Below are positions 49,464 through 61,114 of a stretch of 64,000 nucleotides of DNA, piece by piece. The first letter of the stretch is position 1. Every line of letters starts with the position of its first letter. The stretch comes from Mixta calida (lineage in GTDB: Bacteria; Pseudomonadota; Gammaproteobacteria; Enterobacterales; Enterobacteriaceae): the NCBI RefSeq assembly GCF_002953215.1, contig NZ_CP026378.1, positions 124,001 to 188,000 of the forward strand. Direction: 5' to 3'. Under the pieces are notes generated by a model that ran no database searches, was not told where the DNA came from, and was given only the letters and a program-made list of their open reading frames with translations. The position numbers and the translations under genes are program-made.

Positions 49464-50639
49464 TTAAGCACGTCGCCGGGTGGCGGAGTCCATCCAGACC
49501 GCCAGCAGCAGAATGGCGCCCTTCACGATGTACTGCCAGAAGGTCGGCACATCCATCATGCTCATACCGTTATCCAGCGAGGCCATAATAAAGGCCCCCA
49601 TCACCGCGCCCGCCACCGAACCGATGCCGCCCGCCAGGCTGGTACCGCCGATCACGCAGGCGGCGATGGCGTCCAGCTCGGCGATGTTCCCGGCGGAAGG
49701 CGAACCGGCGCCGAGACGGGAGCTAAGGATCAACCCGGCGACCGCCACCAGCAGGCCGTTAATGGCGAATACCGCCAGCTTGGTGCGCGCCACGTTGATG
49801 CCGGAGAGCCGCGCGGCGTCGAGGTTGCCGCCGATGGCATAAATGCGGCGGCCAAAGGCGGTGCGCGTCGCCATAAACATGCCCGCCAGCAGCAGCAGCG
49901 CCAGAATCAGCACCGGCGTCGGCACGCCACGATAGTCGTTAAGCAGCCAGATCGCGCCCAGCACCAGCAGGGCGGTAATCGCCTGACGCGACACCGCGCT
50001 GCGCGCCGGCGGCTGCGACAGCCCCATCTGCTGACGACGCAGCCGCAGCCGCCACTGCCAGATGATGAACAGGCCAAGGCCAATCACGCCGAAACCAAAG
50101 CCGATGCCGTCAGGAAGGTAGCTTTGCCCGATTTGCGACATCGCCGGGCTGGTCGGCGCGACGGTAGTGCCGTTGGTGATGCCGACCAGCACGCCGCGAA
50201 AGGCGAGCATCCCGGCAAGGGTGACGATAAAGGAGGGGACTTTGCGGTAGGCCACCCACCAGCCGTTCCACGCGCCCAGCAACAGGCCGAGCGCCAGCGT
50301 CACCACGATGGTCAGCGGCAGCGGCCAACCCAGCCAGACATCGAAAATCGCCGCCGCGCCGCCCAGCAGCCCCATCATCGAGCCGACCGACAGGTCGATC
50401 TCCGCCGAGATAATGACGAAGACCATCCCTACCGCCAGAATGCCGGTGATCGCCGTCTGGCGCAGCAGGTTAGAGACGTTGCGCGCGCTGAGATAAGCGC
50501 CGTCGGTCATCCAGGTGAAAAACAGCATAATCAGTAAGATAGCGGCCAGCATCACCAGCACCTGCAAATTGAGCAGGCGCAGTTTGCCCGGCGCGCCGCC
50601 GCCGCTGGCGGGCAGCATGGCGGTATTGGTTTTAAGCAT
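49464..50639 (-). CDS. xylH: Xylose ABC transporter permease XylH
   Basis: About 391 residues (E. coli 393). Ten or so membrane helices with near-identity to E. coli XylH in [39 protein letters not shown] and [21 protein letters not shown] 50639 with GGAG 8 bases upstream is preferred to GTG 50648. The start lies inside the xylG 3' end. Confidence 0.97.
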   Translation of the reverse strand: MLKTNTAMLPASGGGAPGKLRLLNLQVLVMLAAILLIMLFFTWMTDGAYLSARNVSNLLRQTAITGILAVGMVFVIISAEIDLSVGSMMGLLGGAAAIFDVWLGWPLPLTIVVTLALGLLLGAWNGWWVAYRKVPSFIVTLAGMLAFRGVLVGITNGTTVAPTSPAMSQIGQSYLPDGIGFGFGVIGLGLFIIWQWRLRLRRQQMGLSQPPARSAVSRQAITALLVLGAIWLLNDYRGVPTPVLILALLLLAGMFMATRTAFGRRIYAIGGNLDAARLSGINVARTKLAVFAINGLLVAVAGLILSSRLGAGSPSAGNIAELDAIAACVIGGTSLAGGIGSVAGAVMGAFIMASLDNGMSMMDVPTFWQYIVKGAILLLAVWMDSATRRRA

Positions 50640-52164
50640 AATGTTCACTCCGCAGCGCCGCTTCCATCACCTGCTCCTGCGTCAGGTTATGGTTCGGCAA
50701 GTCAGCTTTGATTTGGCCTTCATGCATCACCAGCACGCGATCGCTCAGCCCCAGCACTTCCGGCAGTTCAGAGGAGATAACGATAATGGCGATGCCCTGT
50801 TGCACCAGTTGATGAATCAGCTTGTAGATCTCCACGCGCGCGCCGATATCGATGCCGCGCGTCGGCTCGTCGAGGATCAGCACCTGTGGGTTCAGCAGCA
50901 GGCATTTAGCGATCACCGCCTTCTGCTGGTTGCCGCCGCTGAGACGGCCCACCGCCAGTTCCGGCGAGGCGGTTTTCACTCTTAGCTGGCGAATGGCGTC
51001 ATTGATGGCGACCTGTTCGCGCGCCTCGTCCAGCACCGAAAGCGGGCCGCTGAACTGGCTGAGCGCCGCAAGAGTGATATTTTTGCCGACGCCCAGCAGC
51101 GGCACGATGCCGTCCTTTTTACGATCTTCCGGCACCATGGCGATGCCGTGACGAATCGCCTGCTGGCAGTCCCAGCGCTTAGGATTAACGCGATGGCCCT
51201 GTATCACCACCTCGCCTTCCCAGCGTCCCGGCCAGAGACCGGTCAGGCACTGCACGGTCTCGGTGCGGCCCGCGCCCACCAGCCCGGCAACACCCAGTAT
51301 TTCGCCGCGTCGCAGCGTAAAAGAGACGTTATCCACCCGCCGCAAATGACGGTTCACCGGATGCCAGGCGGTCAGCTTTTCTACCCGTAATATCTCTTCG
51401 CCCTGTTCATGCGGTTCGCGCGGATAGAGCGCGGTCAGCTCGCGCCCGACCATCATGGTGATGATGTCGTCTTCGCTCAACCCGTCTGCCGGACAGGTAT
51501 CAATATGCTTGCCGTCGCGGATTACGCAGATGGTGTCGGAAATCGCCTTCACCTCGTTCAGCTTATGCGAGATATAGACACAGGCGATGCCGTGATCGCG
51601 CAGATCTTTGACGATCTCCAGCAGCACGCCGGTCTCCTGCTCGGTGAGCGAAGAGGTCGGCTCATCGAGAATCAGCAGCCGTACCTGCTTGTTCAGCGCA
51701 CGGGCGATCTCCACCAGCTGCTGCTGTCCGATGCCCAGCTCCCCGACGCGCGTATGGGGCGAGATATCCAGCTTCACCTGCTGTAATAAACGCTGGCAGC
51801 GCAGCGCCATGGTTTCATCGTCAACCACGCCGCCACGGGTGAGCTCACTGCCGAGAAAGATGTTTTCCAGCACCGTCAGCTGCCGCACCAGCGCCAGCTC
51901 CTGATGGATAATGACGATGCCTTTGCGCTCCGTATCGCGGATGGTGGCGGCGCGCAGCGGCTCGCCGGCGAACAGGATCTCTCCTTCGTAGTCGCCTGTC
52001 GGATAGAGCCCGCACAGCACTTTCATCAGCGTCGATTTGCCGGAGCCGTTTTCGCCGCACAGCGACACTACTTCGCCCGCCTCAAGACGCAGCGAAATAT
52101 CGTCCACCGCCTTCACGTTGCCGAAGCGCTTGGTGATATTTTTCATTTCCAGCAGCGTCGTCAT
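50632..52164 (-). CDS. xylG: Xylose ABC transporter ATPase XylG
   Basis: 510 residues (E. coli 513). Two ABC domains: Walker [10 protein letters not shown] (N-terminal), signature [15 protein letters not shown], Walker [12 protein letters not shown]; the C-terminal half has [10 protein letters not shown] and [16 protein letters not shown] with [13 protein letters not shown]. It powers xylose import with XylF and XylH. Start ATG 52164 has GGAGG upstream; ATG 52176 overlaps it. Confidence 0.97.
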   Translation of the reverse strand: MTTLLEMKNITKRFGNVKAVDDISLRLEAGEVVSLCGENGSGKSTLMKVLCGLYPTGDYEGEILFAGEPLRAATIRDTERKGIVIIHQELALVRQLTVLENIFLGSELTRGGVVDDETMALRCQRLLQQVKLDISPHTRVGELGIGQQQLVEIARALNKQVRLLILDEPTSSLTEQETGVLLEIVKDLRDHGIACVYISHKLNEVKAISDTICVIRDGKHIDTCPADGLSEDDIITMMVGRELTALYPREPHEQGEEILRVEKLTAWHPVNRHLRRVDNVSFTLRRGEILGVAGLVGAGRTETVQCLTGLWPGRWEGEVVIQGHRVNPKRWDCQQAIRHGIAMVPEDRKKDGIVPLLGVGKNITLAALSQFSGPLSVLDEAREQVAINDAIRQLRVKTASPELAVGRLSGGNQQKAVIAKCLLLNPQVLILDEPTRGIDIGARVEIYKLIHQLVQQGIAIIVISSELPEVLGLSDRVLVMHEGQIKADLPNHNLTQEQVMEAALRSEHYA

Positions 52165-52310
52165 ACATTCCTCCACTGTTTGCCTGCCGTAGCGCGACAG
52201 GATCGTTGGCTATTCCGCTGCGCTGAAAGTTGCGCCCGACGGCGATTTGCTGCCGGGCCATCCCTGGCTGGGCTTTCTGCGCTAAGAATGGATTGCCAGT
52301 ATGAAGCGAC

Positions 52311-53309
52311 TCAGAGGTCGCTTTTTTTGTGGAAGCCGTCGGCGACGACGGTGCTGTCGATATTGCTCTTATCGACCGGAATCGGCGTCAGCAGCCAGGA
52401 GGGCACCGCTTTTTTGCCGTTGTTGAGGGTGGCGTTGGATTTGGGCTGTTTGCCTTCGCCCAGTTCGACGGCGATTTTCGCCGCCTCATCCGCCAGTTTG
52501 GTGATCGGTTTATAGACCGTCATGGTTTGCGTGCCGTTCTCGATGCGCTTGATTGCCGCCAGGTCCGCGTCCTGACCGGAAATCGCTACTTTGCCTGCCA
52601 GCCCCTGTGCGGAGAGCGCCTGGATCGCGCCGCCGGCGGTGGCGTCGTTAGAGGCGACGACCGCGTCGATATGGTTATTGTTTGCGGTCAGGGCGTTTTC
52701 CATGATTTTTAAGGCGTTTTCCGGCAGCCAGGCGTCAACCCACTGATCGCCCACCACCTTGATTTTGCCCTGATCGATCAGCGGCTTCAGCACCTTCATC
52801 TGCCCGTCGCGGAACAGACGGGCATTATTATCCACCGGCGATCCGCCCATCAGAAAATAATTGCCCTGCGGCACCTGCTTAACCAGGCTCTGGGCCTGAA
52901 GTTCGCCTACTTTTTCATTATCGAATGAGATATAAAAATCGATATCGGCATTATTTATCATGCGATCGTAAGCCAGTACTTTAATACCTTCCTGCTTCGC
53001 TTCGGCAATCACATTACTTAATACCTGGCCGTTATAAGGAATAATCACCAGCACATCTACGCCGCGGTTAATCATATTTTCAATTTGCGACATCTGGGTT
53101 TCTTCATTGCCGTTGGCGGACTGCACAAATACGCTGGCGCCCAGCGATTCCGCTTTTTTGACGAAAATATCGCGATCTTTTTGCCAGCGCTCAAGGCGCA
53201 GATCGTCAATCGCCATGCCGATCTTCACCTCTTTCGCCGCGCCAGCCTGACTGAACAGGGCCAACGCCGCGCAGACGGCCAGTAGAGTGTGTTTCATTTT
53301 CATCATCAT
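52311..53309 (-). CDS. xylF: Periplasmic D-xylose-binding protein XylF
   Basis: About 332 residues (E. coli 330). Signal peptide KMKHTLLAVCAALALFSQAGA, then mature KEVKIGMAIDDLRLERWQKD. Very close to E. coli throughout (QSANGNEETQMSQIENMINR, AVVASNDATAGGAIQALSAQ). Several in-frame ATGs at 53309-53297 could start it; 53309 follows CAGGGTA. First gene of xylFGHR. The 134-base gap to xylG shows no gene and may hold a differential-expression hairpin. Confidence 0.97.
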   Translation of the reverse strand: MMMKMKHTLLAVCAALALFSQAGAAKEVKIGMAIDDLRLERWQKDRDIFVKKAESLGASVFVQSANGNEETQMSQIENMINRGVDVLVIIPYNGQVLSNVIAEAKQEGIKVLAYDRMINNADIDFYISFDNEKVGELQAQSLVKQVPQGNYFLMGGSPVDNNARLFRDGQMKVLKPLIDQGKIKVVGDQWVDAWLPENALKIMENALTANNNHIDAVVASNDATAGGAIQALSAQGLAGKVAISGQDADLAAIKRIENGTQTMTVYKPITKLADEAAKIAVELGEGKQPKSNATLNNGKKAVPSWLLTPIPVDKSNIDSTVVADGFHKKSDL

Positions 53310-53330
53310 TACCCTGTAGGTTGAGGTCAT

Positions 53331-53665
53331 TTTTATCGGAACGTTCCTGAACGGGCTGATGAATTCTTGACCTGAGAAGACGGTTTCTTCAATTACAGAT
53401 TTTTATCCCGGCGTTACGTTTTTTGGTTTATTGCTGATTTTATGATGGCGATCGATTTTTTAATGAAGAATAATCTGAAAGACCCTTTATTTTGCGTGGC
53501 GATACGAAAAACAGACACCGGGAAGCGTTATTTTGCGACGCGCCGCACAGTTAATAATTATCTTAATTGTGGTGTGAAATAACGTAATTGAGCGACGCCG
53601 GAGCGCTTACCAGAATAGAAGCCTGTTCGCTGACCATTTCCGGTCGACGTGTTAAGGAGTGAAAG
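53331..53665. promoter_or_regulatory. Divergent xylF/xylA control region
   Basis: Two stretches recall the E. coli xylA-xylF intergenic region as I remember it: 53413-53444 (GTTACG-T6-GGTTTATT) and 53572-53592 (GTGTGAAATAACGTAATTGAG). These are expected to contain XylR sites and the xylA promoter. A palindrome GGAACGTTCC lies at 53338-53347 on the xylF side. CRP control is expected, but I see no clean CRP consensus. Confidence 0.55.
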
Positions 53666-54988
53666 ATGCAGGCTTATTTTGATCAGATCGAGCGCGTAAG
53701 CTATCAGGGGCCGGACAGCAGCAATCCGCTGGCGTTTCGTCACTATAATCCCGATGAAATGGTATTAGGCAAGCGCATGGAGGACCACCTGCGTTTCGCC
53801 GCCTGCTACTGGCATACCTTCTGCTGGACCGGCGTGGATATGTTCGGCGTCGGCGCGTTTGACCGCCCCTGGCAAAAGGCGGGCGACGCGCTGGAGATGG
53901 CGAAGCGCAAGGCGGACGTCGCCTTTGAGTTTTTCTACAAGCTGAACGTGCCGTTTTACTGTTTCCATGACGTGGACGTGTCGCCGGAAGGGGAGTCGCT
54001 GAAAAGCTATCAGCATAACCTGGCGCTTATGACCGAGGTGCTGCAACAGAAACAGCAGGAGAGCGGCGTGAAGCTGCTATGGGGCACCGCCAACTGCTTT
54101 ACCCATCCGCGCTACGGCGCGGGCGCCGCCACCAATCCCGATCCAGAAGTGTTCGCCTGGGCGGCGAGCCAGGTGTGCAGCGCGATGCAGGCGACGCACC
54201 AGCTCGGCGGTGAAAACTACGTACTGTGGGGCGGGCGCGAAGGCTATGAAACCCTGCTGAACACCGATCTGCGCCAGGAGCGCGAGCAGCTTGGCCGCTT
54301 TATGCAGATGGTGGTGGAGCATAAGCATAAAACCGGTTTCCAGGGCACCCTGCTGATCGAGCCGAAGCCGCAGGAGCCGACCAAGCATCAGTATGATTAC
54401 GATGTGGCGACGGTTTACGGCTTCCTGAAGCAGTTCGGCCTGGAAAAAGAGATTAAAGTGAACGTTGAAGCGAACCACGCGACGCTGGCGGGGCACAGTT
54501 TCCACCATGAGATCGCCACGGCGATCGCGCTGGGCATCTTCGGCTCGGTAGACGCCAACCGCGGCGACCCGCAGCTGGGCTGGGATACCGATCAGTTCCC
54601 GGTCAGCGTGGAAGAGAATGCACTGGTGATGTATGAAATCGTGAAAGCGGGGGGCTTCACCACCGGCGGCCTGAACTTCGACGCCAAGGTGCGTCGCCAG
54701 AGCACGGACAAATACGATCTCTTTTATGGTCATATCGGCGCGATGGATACCATGGCGCTGGCGTTGAAGGTAGCGGCGCGCATGATCGAGGCGGGCGAGC
54801 TGGACCGTCGCGTGGCGCAGCGCTACAGCGGCTGGAACGGCGAGCTGGGGCAGCAGATCCTGCAGGGCGAAATGTCGCTGTCGGCGCTGGCTTCTCATGC
54901 GTCAGCGCATCAGTTCAATCCGCAGCACCAGAGCGGTCGTCAGGAACAGCTGGAGAATCTGGTGAACAGCTGGCTGTACCGTGGATAA
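53666..54988 (+). CDS. xylA: Xylose isomerase XylA
   Basis: 440 residues, the E. coli length. TIM-barrel with catalytic His in [12 protein letters not shown], metal ligands in [18 protein letters not shown] and [18 protein letters not shown], and [20 protein letters not shown]. It converts D-xylose to D-xylulose. AAGGAG lies 7 bases before ATG. First gene of xylAB. Confidence 0.98.
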   Translation: MQAYFDQIERVSYQGPDSSNPLAFRHYNPDEMVLGKRMEDHLRFAACYWHTFCWTGVDMFGVGAFDRPWQKAGDALEMAKRKADVAFEFFYKLNVPFYCFHDVDVSPEGESLKSYQHNLALMTEVLQQKQQESGVKLLWGTANCFTHPRYGAGAATNPDPEVFAWAASQVCSAMQATHQLGGENYVLWGGREGYETLLNTDLRQEREQLGRFMQMVVEHKHKTGFQGTLLIEPKPQEPTKHQYDYDVATVYGFLKQFGLEKEIKVNVEANHATLAGHSFHHEIATAIALGIFGSVDANRGDPQLGWDTDQFPVSVEENALVMYEIVKAGGFTTGGLNFDAKVRRQSTDKYDLFYGHIGAMDTMALALKVAARMIEAGELDRRVAQRYSGWNGELGQQILQGEMSLSALASHASAHQFNPQHQSGRQEQLENLVNSWLYRG

Positions 54989-55006
54989 ACCAACAGGAGC
55001 CGGAGC

Positions 55007-56473
55007 ATGGTTATCGGCATCGATTTAGGCACCTCCGGCGTTAAGGTGGTGCTGCTGAACGCAGCAGGCGAGGTGGTCGCCAGCCAGACGGAGAAGCTGA
55101 CCGTTTCGCGTCCGCAGCCGCTGTGGAGCGAGCAGGACGCAAACAGCTGGTGGCAGGCGACCGACAGCGCATTGCAGGCGCTGCGTCAGCAGCACGATCT
55201 CAGTCAGGTCAGGGCGATCGGCCTGACCGGGCAGATGCATGGCGCGACGTTGCTGGATGCGCAGCATCAGCCGCTGCGTCCGGCGATTTTATGGAACGAT
55301 GGCCGCAGCCTCGCGCAGTGTCAGCAGCTGGAAGAAAGTGTGCCGCAGGCGCGGCAGATTACCGGCAACCTGATGATGCCAGGCTTTACCGCGCCGAAGC
55401 TGCTGTGGGTCAGGGAGCATGAGCCGGCGGTTTTCTCACGTATCGCGAAGGTGCTGCTGCCGAAAGATTATCTGCGCTGGCGTCTGACCGGCGACTTCGC
55501 CAGCGATATGTCCGATGCGGCGGGCACGCTTTGGCTGGACGTGGCGAATCGCTGCTGGAGTGATGCCCTGCTGGAGGCCTGCGGGCTGACGCAGGCGCAA
55601 ATGCCGACGCTGTTCGAGGGCAACCAGATTACCGGCTATTTGCAGCCTGCGCTGGCGCAGCGCTGGGGCATGGAAAGCGTGCCGGTGGTGGCGGGCGGCG
55701 GCGATAATGCCGCGGGCGCGATAGGCACCGGCATGATTAACGCCGGACAGAGCATGTTGTCGCTGGGCACGTCCGGCGTCTATTTCGTCGTAAGCGACGG
55801 TTTCCTGGCGAACCCGGAAAGCGCAGTTCACAGTTTTTGTCACGCGCTGCCGAACCGCTGGCATCTGATGTCGGTGATGCTCAGCGCGGCGGCCTGTCTG
55901 GACTGGGCGGCGGCGCTGACCGGCTGTGCCGATGTGCCGGCGCTGCTGGCCGAGGCGGAGCGGGCGCGCGTCGATGTGCCGCCGCTGTTCTTTCTGCCCT
56001 ATCTTTCCGGCGAGCGCACGCCGCACAACAATCCGCAGGCGAAAGGGGTCTTTTTCGGCATGACGCACCAGCATGGACGTCCCGAACTGGCGCTGGCGGT
56101 GCTGGAAGGGGTGGGATACGCGCTGGCGGAGGGCATGGATGCGGTGCACGCCTGCGGCATTAAGCCGACGAGCGTGACGCTGATCGGCGGCGGCGCGCGC
56201 AGCCCGTTCTGGCGGCAGATGCTGGCGGACATCAGCGGTCAGACGCTGGACTACTGTCGCGGCGGCGATGTCGGCCCGGCGCTGGGCGCCGCACGGCTGG
56301 CGCAGCTGGCGTTGCAGCCGGATACGCCGCCGGAAACGCTGCTGCCCACGCTGCCGTTAGAACAGCGCCATCAGCCGGATGCGCAGCGCCATCAGCGCTA
56401 TCAGTTGCGGCGTGCGCTGTTCGGCAGGCTTTATCAGCAGCTGGCGCCGCTGATGGATACGGATTCACTGTAA
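55007..56473 (+). CDS. xylB: Xylulokinase XylB
   Basis: 488 residues (E. coli 484). FGGY kinase: N-terminal MVIGIDLGTSGVKVVLLN (phosphate-1), GLTGQMHGATLLD, and the C-terminal ATP part LIGGGARSPFWRQMLADI. It phosphorylates D-xylulose to feed the pentose phosphate pathway. It starts 18 bases after xylA with CAGGAG upstream. Confidence 0.98.
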   Translation: MVIGIDLGTSGVKVVLLNAAGEVVASQTEKLTVSRPQPLWSEQDANSWWQATDSALQALRQQHDLSQVRAIGLTGQMHGATLLDAQHQPLRPAILWNDGRSLAQCQQLEESVPQARQITGNLMMPGFTAPKLLWVREHEPAVFSRIAKVLLPKDYLRWRLTGDFASDMSDAAGTLWLDVANRCWSDALLEACGLTQAQMPTLFEGNQITGYLQPALAQRWGMESVPVVAGGGDNAAGAIGTGMINAGQSMLSLGTSGVYFVVSDGFLANPESAVHSFCHALPNRWHLMSVMLSAAACLDWAAALTGCADVPALLAEAERARVDVPPLFFLPYLSGERTPHNNPQAKGVFFGMTHQHGRPELALAVLEGVGYALAEGMDAVHACGIKPTSVTLIGGGARSPFWRQMLADISGQTLDYCRGGDVGPALGAARLAQLALQPDTPPETLLPTLPLEQRHQPDAQRHQRYQLRRALFGRLYQQLAPLMDTDSL

Positions 56474-56503
56474 AAAAACGGCGCCGGGCTTGTCGCCGGC
56501 GCC
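56472..56503. terminator. Terminator between convergent xylB and wecH
   Basis: GGCGCCGG (56480-56487) and CCGGCGCC (56496-56503) form a perfect 8-bp stem. A seven-T run follows on the minus strand, so it best ends wecH and may also stop xylAB. Confidence 0.8.
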
Positions 56504-56529
56504 GATCGCAGCACGATACGGCGTCGCGC

Positions 56530-57528
56530 TTAACTCACCAGATGATGCCTGTCGAGACGGCGCAGGCCCAGCGCCAGCAGCAGGCTGCCCGCCAGCGTCA
56601 CGCTGAATATCAGGACGATATCCAGCGGCGGCCGCTGGGTATAATCAAGGTGATGGGTGCGCATAAAGTGGATAAACAGCGCGTGAAAGCCGTAAATCGG
56701 CAGTGAATTGCGTGAGATCAGCGCCAGCCCTGGCAGCGGACGCTGGTTCAGGCAGTTTTTAAACCAGGTGAACAGGCTCAGCGCGCCGATAAACACCAGC
56801 GGGCCGCAGTAAAGATACCAGAGGTCGGAGAACGCGCCGTTAACGTGCAGCTCCTGTTTGGTGCCCAGCGAAATGCCCGCCACACAGGCAAGAAACAGCA
56901 GCGCCGCCAGCCAGCTGACGCCGCGCTTTTCCGTGTTCATGGTGCCAAGGGCGCGGCCCAGCAGGGCATAGAGCAGGTAGTAAATGCTTTCGCCGCTGAT
57001 ATAGAGATTGACCGGCAGCCACTGGAAACGCCCGGTTGACTGGTCGGCGGTATGGGGATTGGCGATTATCGCCATTACCAACACCAGCGCGGCGACGTAG
57101 CCCGCCGTGGTCGGTTTTACCTGAATCAGCGGCGAAAAAAGATAGATAGTGATGATGGCGAAGAAGAACCACAGGTGATAGAACACCGGCTTTTGCAGCA
57201 GGTGCAGCAGCGACAGCTTTTCACTGATCGGCGTTAGCAGGCTGATGTAGAGCAGCGCCACCACGCTGTAGAACAACAGGCAGAGCGCGATCCGCAGAAA
57301 GTGGCGCGGCTGCGCGCTGCGTTCGCCGAAAAACAGGTAGCCGGAGATCATAAAGAACAGCGGCACGCAGACGCGCGACGCGGAGTTAAGCAGGTTCGCC
57401 AAATCCCAGGCGGATTCCGCCACCTGGTCGCTGTTGGTGATATACCAGGTTGTCGTGTGAATCACGATCACCATCAGGCAGGCGACGGCGCGTAAATTAT
57501 CTATCCAGCCGATCTTTTGCAGAGACAT
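56530..57528 (-). CDS. wecH: O-acetyltransferase WecH (YiaH), acyltransferase-3 family
   Basis: About 332 residues (E. coli 331) with ten membrane helices. Strong likeness to E. coli Wec[22 protein letters not shown] (active-site His), [50 protein letters not shown]. It O-acetylates GlcNAc residues of enterobacterial common antigen. GAGGAAAA directly before ATG 57528 decides the start; a longer frame upstream overlaps the glyQ promoter region. Confidence 0.92.
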   Translation of the reverse strand: MSLQKIGWIDNLRAVACLMVIVIHTTTWYITNSDQVAESAWDLANLLNSASRVCVPLFFMISGYLFFGERSAQPRHFLRIALCLLFYSVVALLYISLLTPISEKLSLLHLLQKPVFYHLWFFFAIITIYLFSPLIQVKPTTAGYVAALVLVMAIIANPHTADQSTGRFQWLPVNLYISGESIYYLLYALLGRALGTMNTEKRGVSWLAALLFLACVAGISLGTKQELHVNGAFSDLWYLYCGPLVFIGALSLFTWFKNCLNQRPLPGLALISRNSLPIYGFHALFIHFMRTHHLDYTQRPPLDIVLIFSVTLAGSLLLALGLRRLDRHHLVS

Positions 57529-57754
57529 TTTTTCCTCATATCGCGTGCACTTGCGTTTATGAGGGTAGCCAGGCGGCTGTGCTTCAACAACCTCGGCCCG
57601 CCAGGAATCAGATTTACCGCTATTTGCCGCCGTCGCCTCAACCCTTTCCAAACAAAGCGCGCGGGCAGGCGCGATCTCGGGCTGCATAACCGCCGGTCAA
57701 AGGGTATACTGACGCACACTTTTTTAATCCACCCGTATCGCGTGCGAACTCAAC

Positions 57755-58666
57755 ATGCAAAAGTTTGATACCAAGACCTTTCAGGGCCTGATCCTGACCT
57801 TGCAGGATTACTGGGCGCGTCAGGGCTGCACCATCGTTCAACCTCTGGACATGGAAGTCGGCGCTGGCACTTCTCACCCGATGACCTGCCTGCGTGCGCT
57901 GGGGCCGGAGCCGATCGCCGCCGCTTATGTGCAGCCTTCACGTCGTCCTACCGACGGCCGCTACGGGGAAAACCCGAACCGCTTACAGCACTATTACCAG
58001 TTTCAGGTGATCATTAAGCCGTCGCCGGACAATATTCAGGAGCTCTATCTCGGCTCGCTGAAAGAGCTGGGCATCGATCCCACTGTTCATGACATCCGCT
58101 TTGTTGAAGACAACTGGGAAAACCCGACGCTGGGCGCCTGGGGTCTCGGCTGGGAAGTCTGGCTGAACGGCATGGAAGTGACGCAGTTCACCTATTTCCA
58201 GCAGGTCGGCGGCCTCGAGTGCAAACCGGTAACCGGCGAAATCACCTACGGCCTGGAGCGTCTGGCGATGTATATCCAGGGCGTCGACAGCGTCTACGAT
58301 CTGGTCTGGAGCGACGGCCCGCTGGGTAAAACCACCTACGGCGACGTGTTCCATCAGAACGAAGTCGAGCAGTCCACCTACAACTTTGAATATGCCGACG
58401 TGGATTTCCTTTTCACCTGCTTCGAGCAGTATGAAAAAGAGGCCCAGAAGCTGCTGGCGCTGGAAAAACCGCTGCCGCTGCCGGCCTATGAGCGCATCCT
58501 GAAGGCGGCGCACAGCTTTAACCTGCTGGACGCGCGCAAGGCGATCTCGGTGACCGAACGTCAGCGCTATATTCTGCGCATCCGCACCCTGACCAAAGCC
58601 GTGGCTGAAGCCTACTACGCCTCCCGCGAGGCGCTGGGCTTCCCGATGTGCAATAACAACAAATAA
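57755..58666 (+). CDS. glyQ: Glycyl-tRNA synthetase alpha subunit GlyQ
   Basis: 303 residues, the E. coli length. Class II synthetase core with [33 protein letters not shown]-like [19 protein letters not shown] and [20 protein letters not shown]. It forms an alpha2beta2 enzyme with GlyS that charges tRNA-Gly. A TATACT -10-like box lies about 45 bases upstream. Followed by glyS after 9 bases. Confidence 0.98.
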   Translation: MQKFDTKTFQGLILTLQDYWARQGCTIVQPLDMEVGAGTSHPMTCLRALGPEPIAAAYVQPSRRPTDGRYGENPNRLQHYYQFQVIIKPSPDNIQELYLGSLKELGIDPTVHDIRFVEDNWENPTLGAWGLGWEVWLNGMEVTQFTYFQQVGGLECKPVTGEITYGLERLAMYIQGVDSVYDLVWSDGPLGKTTYGDVFHQNEVEQSTYNFEYADVDFLFTCFEQYEKEAQKLLALEKPLPLPAYERILKAAHSFNLLDARKAISVTERQRYILRIRTLTKAVAEAYYASREALGFPMCNNNK

Positions 58667-58675
58667 GAGGCAGCC

Positions 58676-60745
58676 ATGACTGAAAAAACTTTTCTGGTGG
58701 AAATCGGCACCGAAGAGCTGCCGCCGAAAGCATTGCGCAACCTGGCGGAATCTTTCGCCGCCCACGTTACCGCCGAGCTGGACAATGCGGGCCTCGCGCA
58801 TGGCGAAGTGAGCTGGTACGCCGCGCCGCGCCGTCTGGCGCTGAAGGTCGCCAGCCTGAGCGCCGCGCAGCCGGATCGCGAAGTTGAGAAGCGCGGCCCG
58901 GCAATCGCCGCCGCCTTTGACGCCAGCGGCGCGCCGACCAAAGCGGCCGAAGGCTGGGCACGCGGCTGCGGCATCACCGTCGATCAGGCCGAGCGTCTGA
59001 AAACCGACAAGGGCGAATGGCTGATGTATCGCGCGCATGTGCCGGGCGAAAGCGCGCAGGCGCTGCTGCCGACGATGATCGCCAACGCGCTGGCGAAGCT
59101 GCCGGTGCCGAAGCTGATGCGCTGGGGCGACAGCGACGTGCAGTTCGTACGTCCGGTGCATACCGTCACCCTGCTGCTGGGCGACGAGCTGATCCCCGCC
59201 ACCATTCTGGGCATCGCATCGGGCCGCACCCTGCGCGGCCACCGCTTTATGGGCGAGCCGGAAATCACCATCGATAACGCCGACCAGTATCCGCAGATCC
59301 TGGAAACGCGCGGTAAAGTGATGGCCGATTACGACGCGCGCAAAGCCAAAATCAAAGCCGACGCGGAAGCGGCGGCGCGCCAGATCGGCGGCAACGCGGA
59401 TCTGAGCGACAGCCTGCTGGAAGAGGTCGCTTCGCTGGTGGAATGGCCGGTCGTGCTGACGGCCACCTTCGAGGAAAAATTCCTCGCGGTGCCGGCGGAA
59501 GCGCTGGTCTACACCATGAAGGGCGACCAGAAATATTTCCCGGTCTACGACAAAGAGGGCAAGCTGCTGCCGCACTTTATCTTCGTCGCCAATATCGAAT
59601 CGAGCGATCCGCAGCAGATTATCGCCGGTAACGAGAAGGTTGTGCGTCCGCGTCTGGCCGATGCCGAGTTCTTCTTTAATACCGACCGCAAAAAGCGTCT
59701 GGAAGATAACCTGCCGCGTCTGGAAACCGTACTGTTCCAGCAGCAGCTCGGCACCCTGCGCGATAAAACCGATCGCATTCAGGCGCTGGCAGGCTGGATC
59801 GCCGGTCAAATCGGCGCAGACGTCAACCTGGCGACCCGTGCGGGCCTGCTTTCCAAATGCGACCTGATGACCAACATGGTGTTTGAGTTTACCGACACCC
59901 AGGGCGTGATGGGCATGCACTACGCGCGTCACGACGGCGAAGCGGAAGAGGTCGCGGTTGCGCTGAACGAGCAGTATCAGCCGCGTTTCGCCGGCGACGA
60001 TCTGCCTTCCAGCCCGGTCGCCTGCGCGCTGGCGATTGCCGATAAAATGGATACCCTGGCGGGCATCTTCGGCATCGGGCAGCATCCGAAAGGGGACAAA
60101 GACCCGTTCGCGCTGCGCCGCGCCGCGCTGGGCGTGCTGCGTATTATCGTGGAAAAACGTCTGCCGCTCGATCTGCAAACGCTGACCGAAGAGGCGGTGC
60201 GTCTCTACGGCAGCAAGCTGACCAACGAGAAGGTGGTGGATGAGGTGATCGACTTTATGCTGGGTCGCTTCCGCGCCTGGTATCAGGAAGAAGGCCACAG
60301 CGTCGACACTATTCAGGCGGTGCTGGCGCGTCGTCCAACCCGTCCGGCTGATTTCGATGCGCGCATGAAGGCGGTTTCGCACTTCCGCACGCTGGATGAA
60401 GCCGCTGCGCTGGCCGCCGCCAACAAGCGCGTCTCCAATATTCTGGCAAAAGCGACCGAGCCGCTGAACGATCGCGTGCAGGCGTCGCTGCTGAAAGAAA
60501 ACGAAGAGATCAAGCTGGCGACCTTTGTCACCGCGCTGGAAAGCAAGCTGCAACCGTGGTTCGCGGAAGGCCGCTATCAGGATGCGCTGATCGAACTGGC
60601 GCAGCTGCGCGAAGCGGTGGATAACTTCTTCGATAAAGTGATGGTGAATGCGGAAGATCAGGCGGTGCGTATTAACCGCCTGACGCTGCTGGCGAAACTG
60701 CGCGAGCTGTTCCTGCAAGTGGCAGACATCTCTCTGTTGCAATAA
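58676..60745 (+). CDS. glyS: Glycyl-tRNA synthetase beta subunit GlyS
   Basis: 689 residues, the E. coli length. N-terminal [20 protein letters not shown] is the family signature. A central HD-like part ([20 protein letters not shown]) and a C-terminal anticodon-binding DALR domain ([20 protein letters not shown]) follow. It binds tRNA-Gly for GlyQ. Ribosome site AGAGG upstream. A strong terminator ends the operon. Confidence 0.98.
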   Translation: MTEKTFLVEIGTEELPPKALRNLAESFAAHVTAELDNAGLAHGEVSWYAAPRRLALKVASLSAAQPDREVEKRGPAIAAAFDASGAPTKAAEGWARGCGITVDQAERLKTDKGEWLMYRAHVPGESAQALLPTMIANALAKLPVPKLMRWGDSDVQFVRPVHTVTLLLGDELIPATILGIASGRTLRGHRFMGEPEITIDNADQYPQILETRGKVMADYDARKAKIKADAEAAARQIGGNADLSDSLLEEVASLVEWPVVLTATFEEKFLAVPAEALVYTMKGDQKYFPVYDKEGKLLPHFIFVANIESSDPQQIIAGNEKVVRPRLADAEFFFNTDRKKRLEDNLPRLETVLFQQQLGTLRDKTDRIQALAGWIAGQIGADVNLATRAGLLSKCDLMTNMVFEFTDTQGVMGMHYARHDGEAEEVAVALNEQYQPRFAGDDLPSSPVACALAIADKMDTLAGIFGIGQHPKGDKDPFALRRAALGVLRIIVEKRLPLDLQTLTEEAVRLYGSKLTNEKVVDEVIDFMLGRFRAWYQEEGHSVDTIQAVLARRPTRPADFDARMKAVSHFRTLDEAAALAAANKRVSNILAKATEPLNDRVQASLLKENEEIKLATFVTALESKLQPWFAEGRYQDALIELAQLREAVDNFFDKVMVNAEDQAVRINRLTLLAKLRELFLQVADISLLQ

Positions 60746-60777
60746 GCCTGTCGGCGGCTCCGCCCGCCAGGCTTCCC

Positions 60778-60823
60778 GGAACGCCGGACAATCTTTACGG
60801 GTTGTCCGGCGTTCCTGTTTTTA
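60778..60823 (+). terminator. Terminator of glyQS
   Basis: GGAACGCCGGACAA (60778-60791) and TTGTCCGGCGTTCC (60802-60815) form a perfect 14-bp stem with a 10-base loop and a T run. Confidence 0.95.
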
Positions 60824-61114
60824 GTCCAGCCTGTTGCACTCCAGATAAAAAAATCTGTGCATGCCTTCACGCTTTTGCGCCTTTCTTTTCCACTCCGCTG
60901 GAGGCTGGCCGGGATGAAATCCAGTTTTACGCGACGAAGCTGGCCCACGCCCGCGCGCCGTTTAACCTTAATTGTCACAGCCGGCGTGGACACGCTGCTC
61001 TACAGCAAGGCGCTGGATCGTCGGCTGGCGCTGTTCAAATCGAACGCGGTATCGCCGCCCAAAAGCCGGGGAAGCGATTAAAAAGCCAGAGTGGTTGACG
61101 GGCCGTATCCGTAT
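60824..61114. other. glyS-yibF gap with no clear gene
   Basis: About 290 bases. A plus-strand frame at 60857-61081 (74 residues, basic, no ribosome site) has no recognised relatives. It may be debris of a lost gene. No RNA signal seen. Confidence 0.4.

Noticed and set aside
57983-60742. Very long open frame antisense to glyQ/glyS (over 900 codons)
   Set aside because: It is a codon-bias shadow of highly expressed GC-rich genes; the glyQS frames match known proteins end to end.
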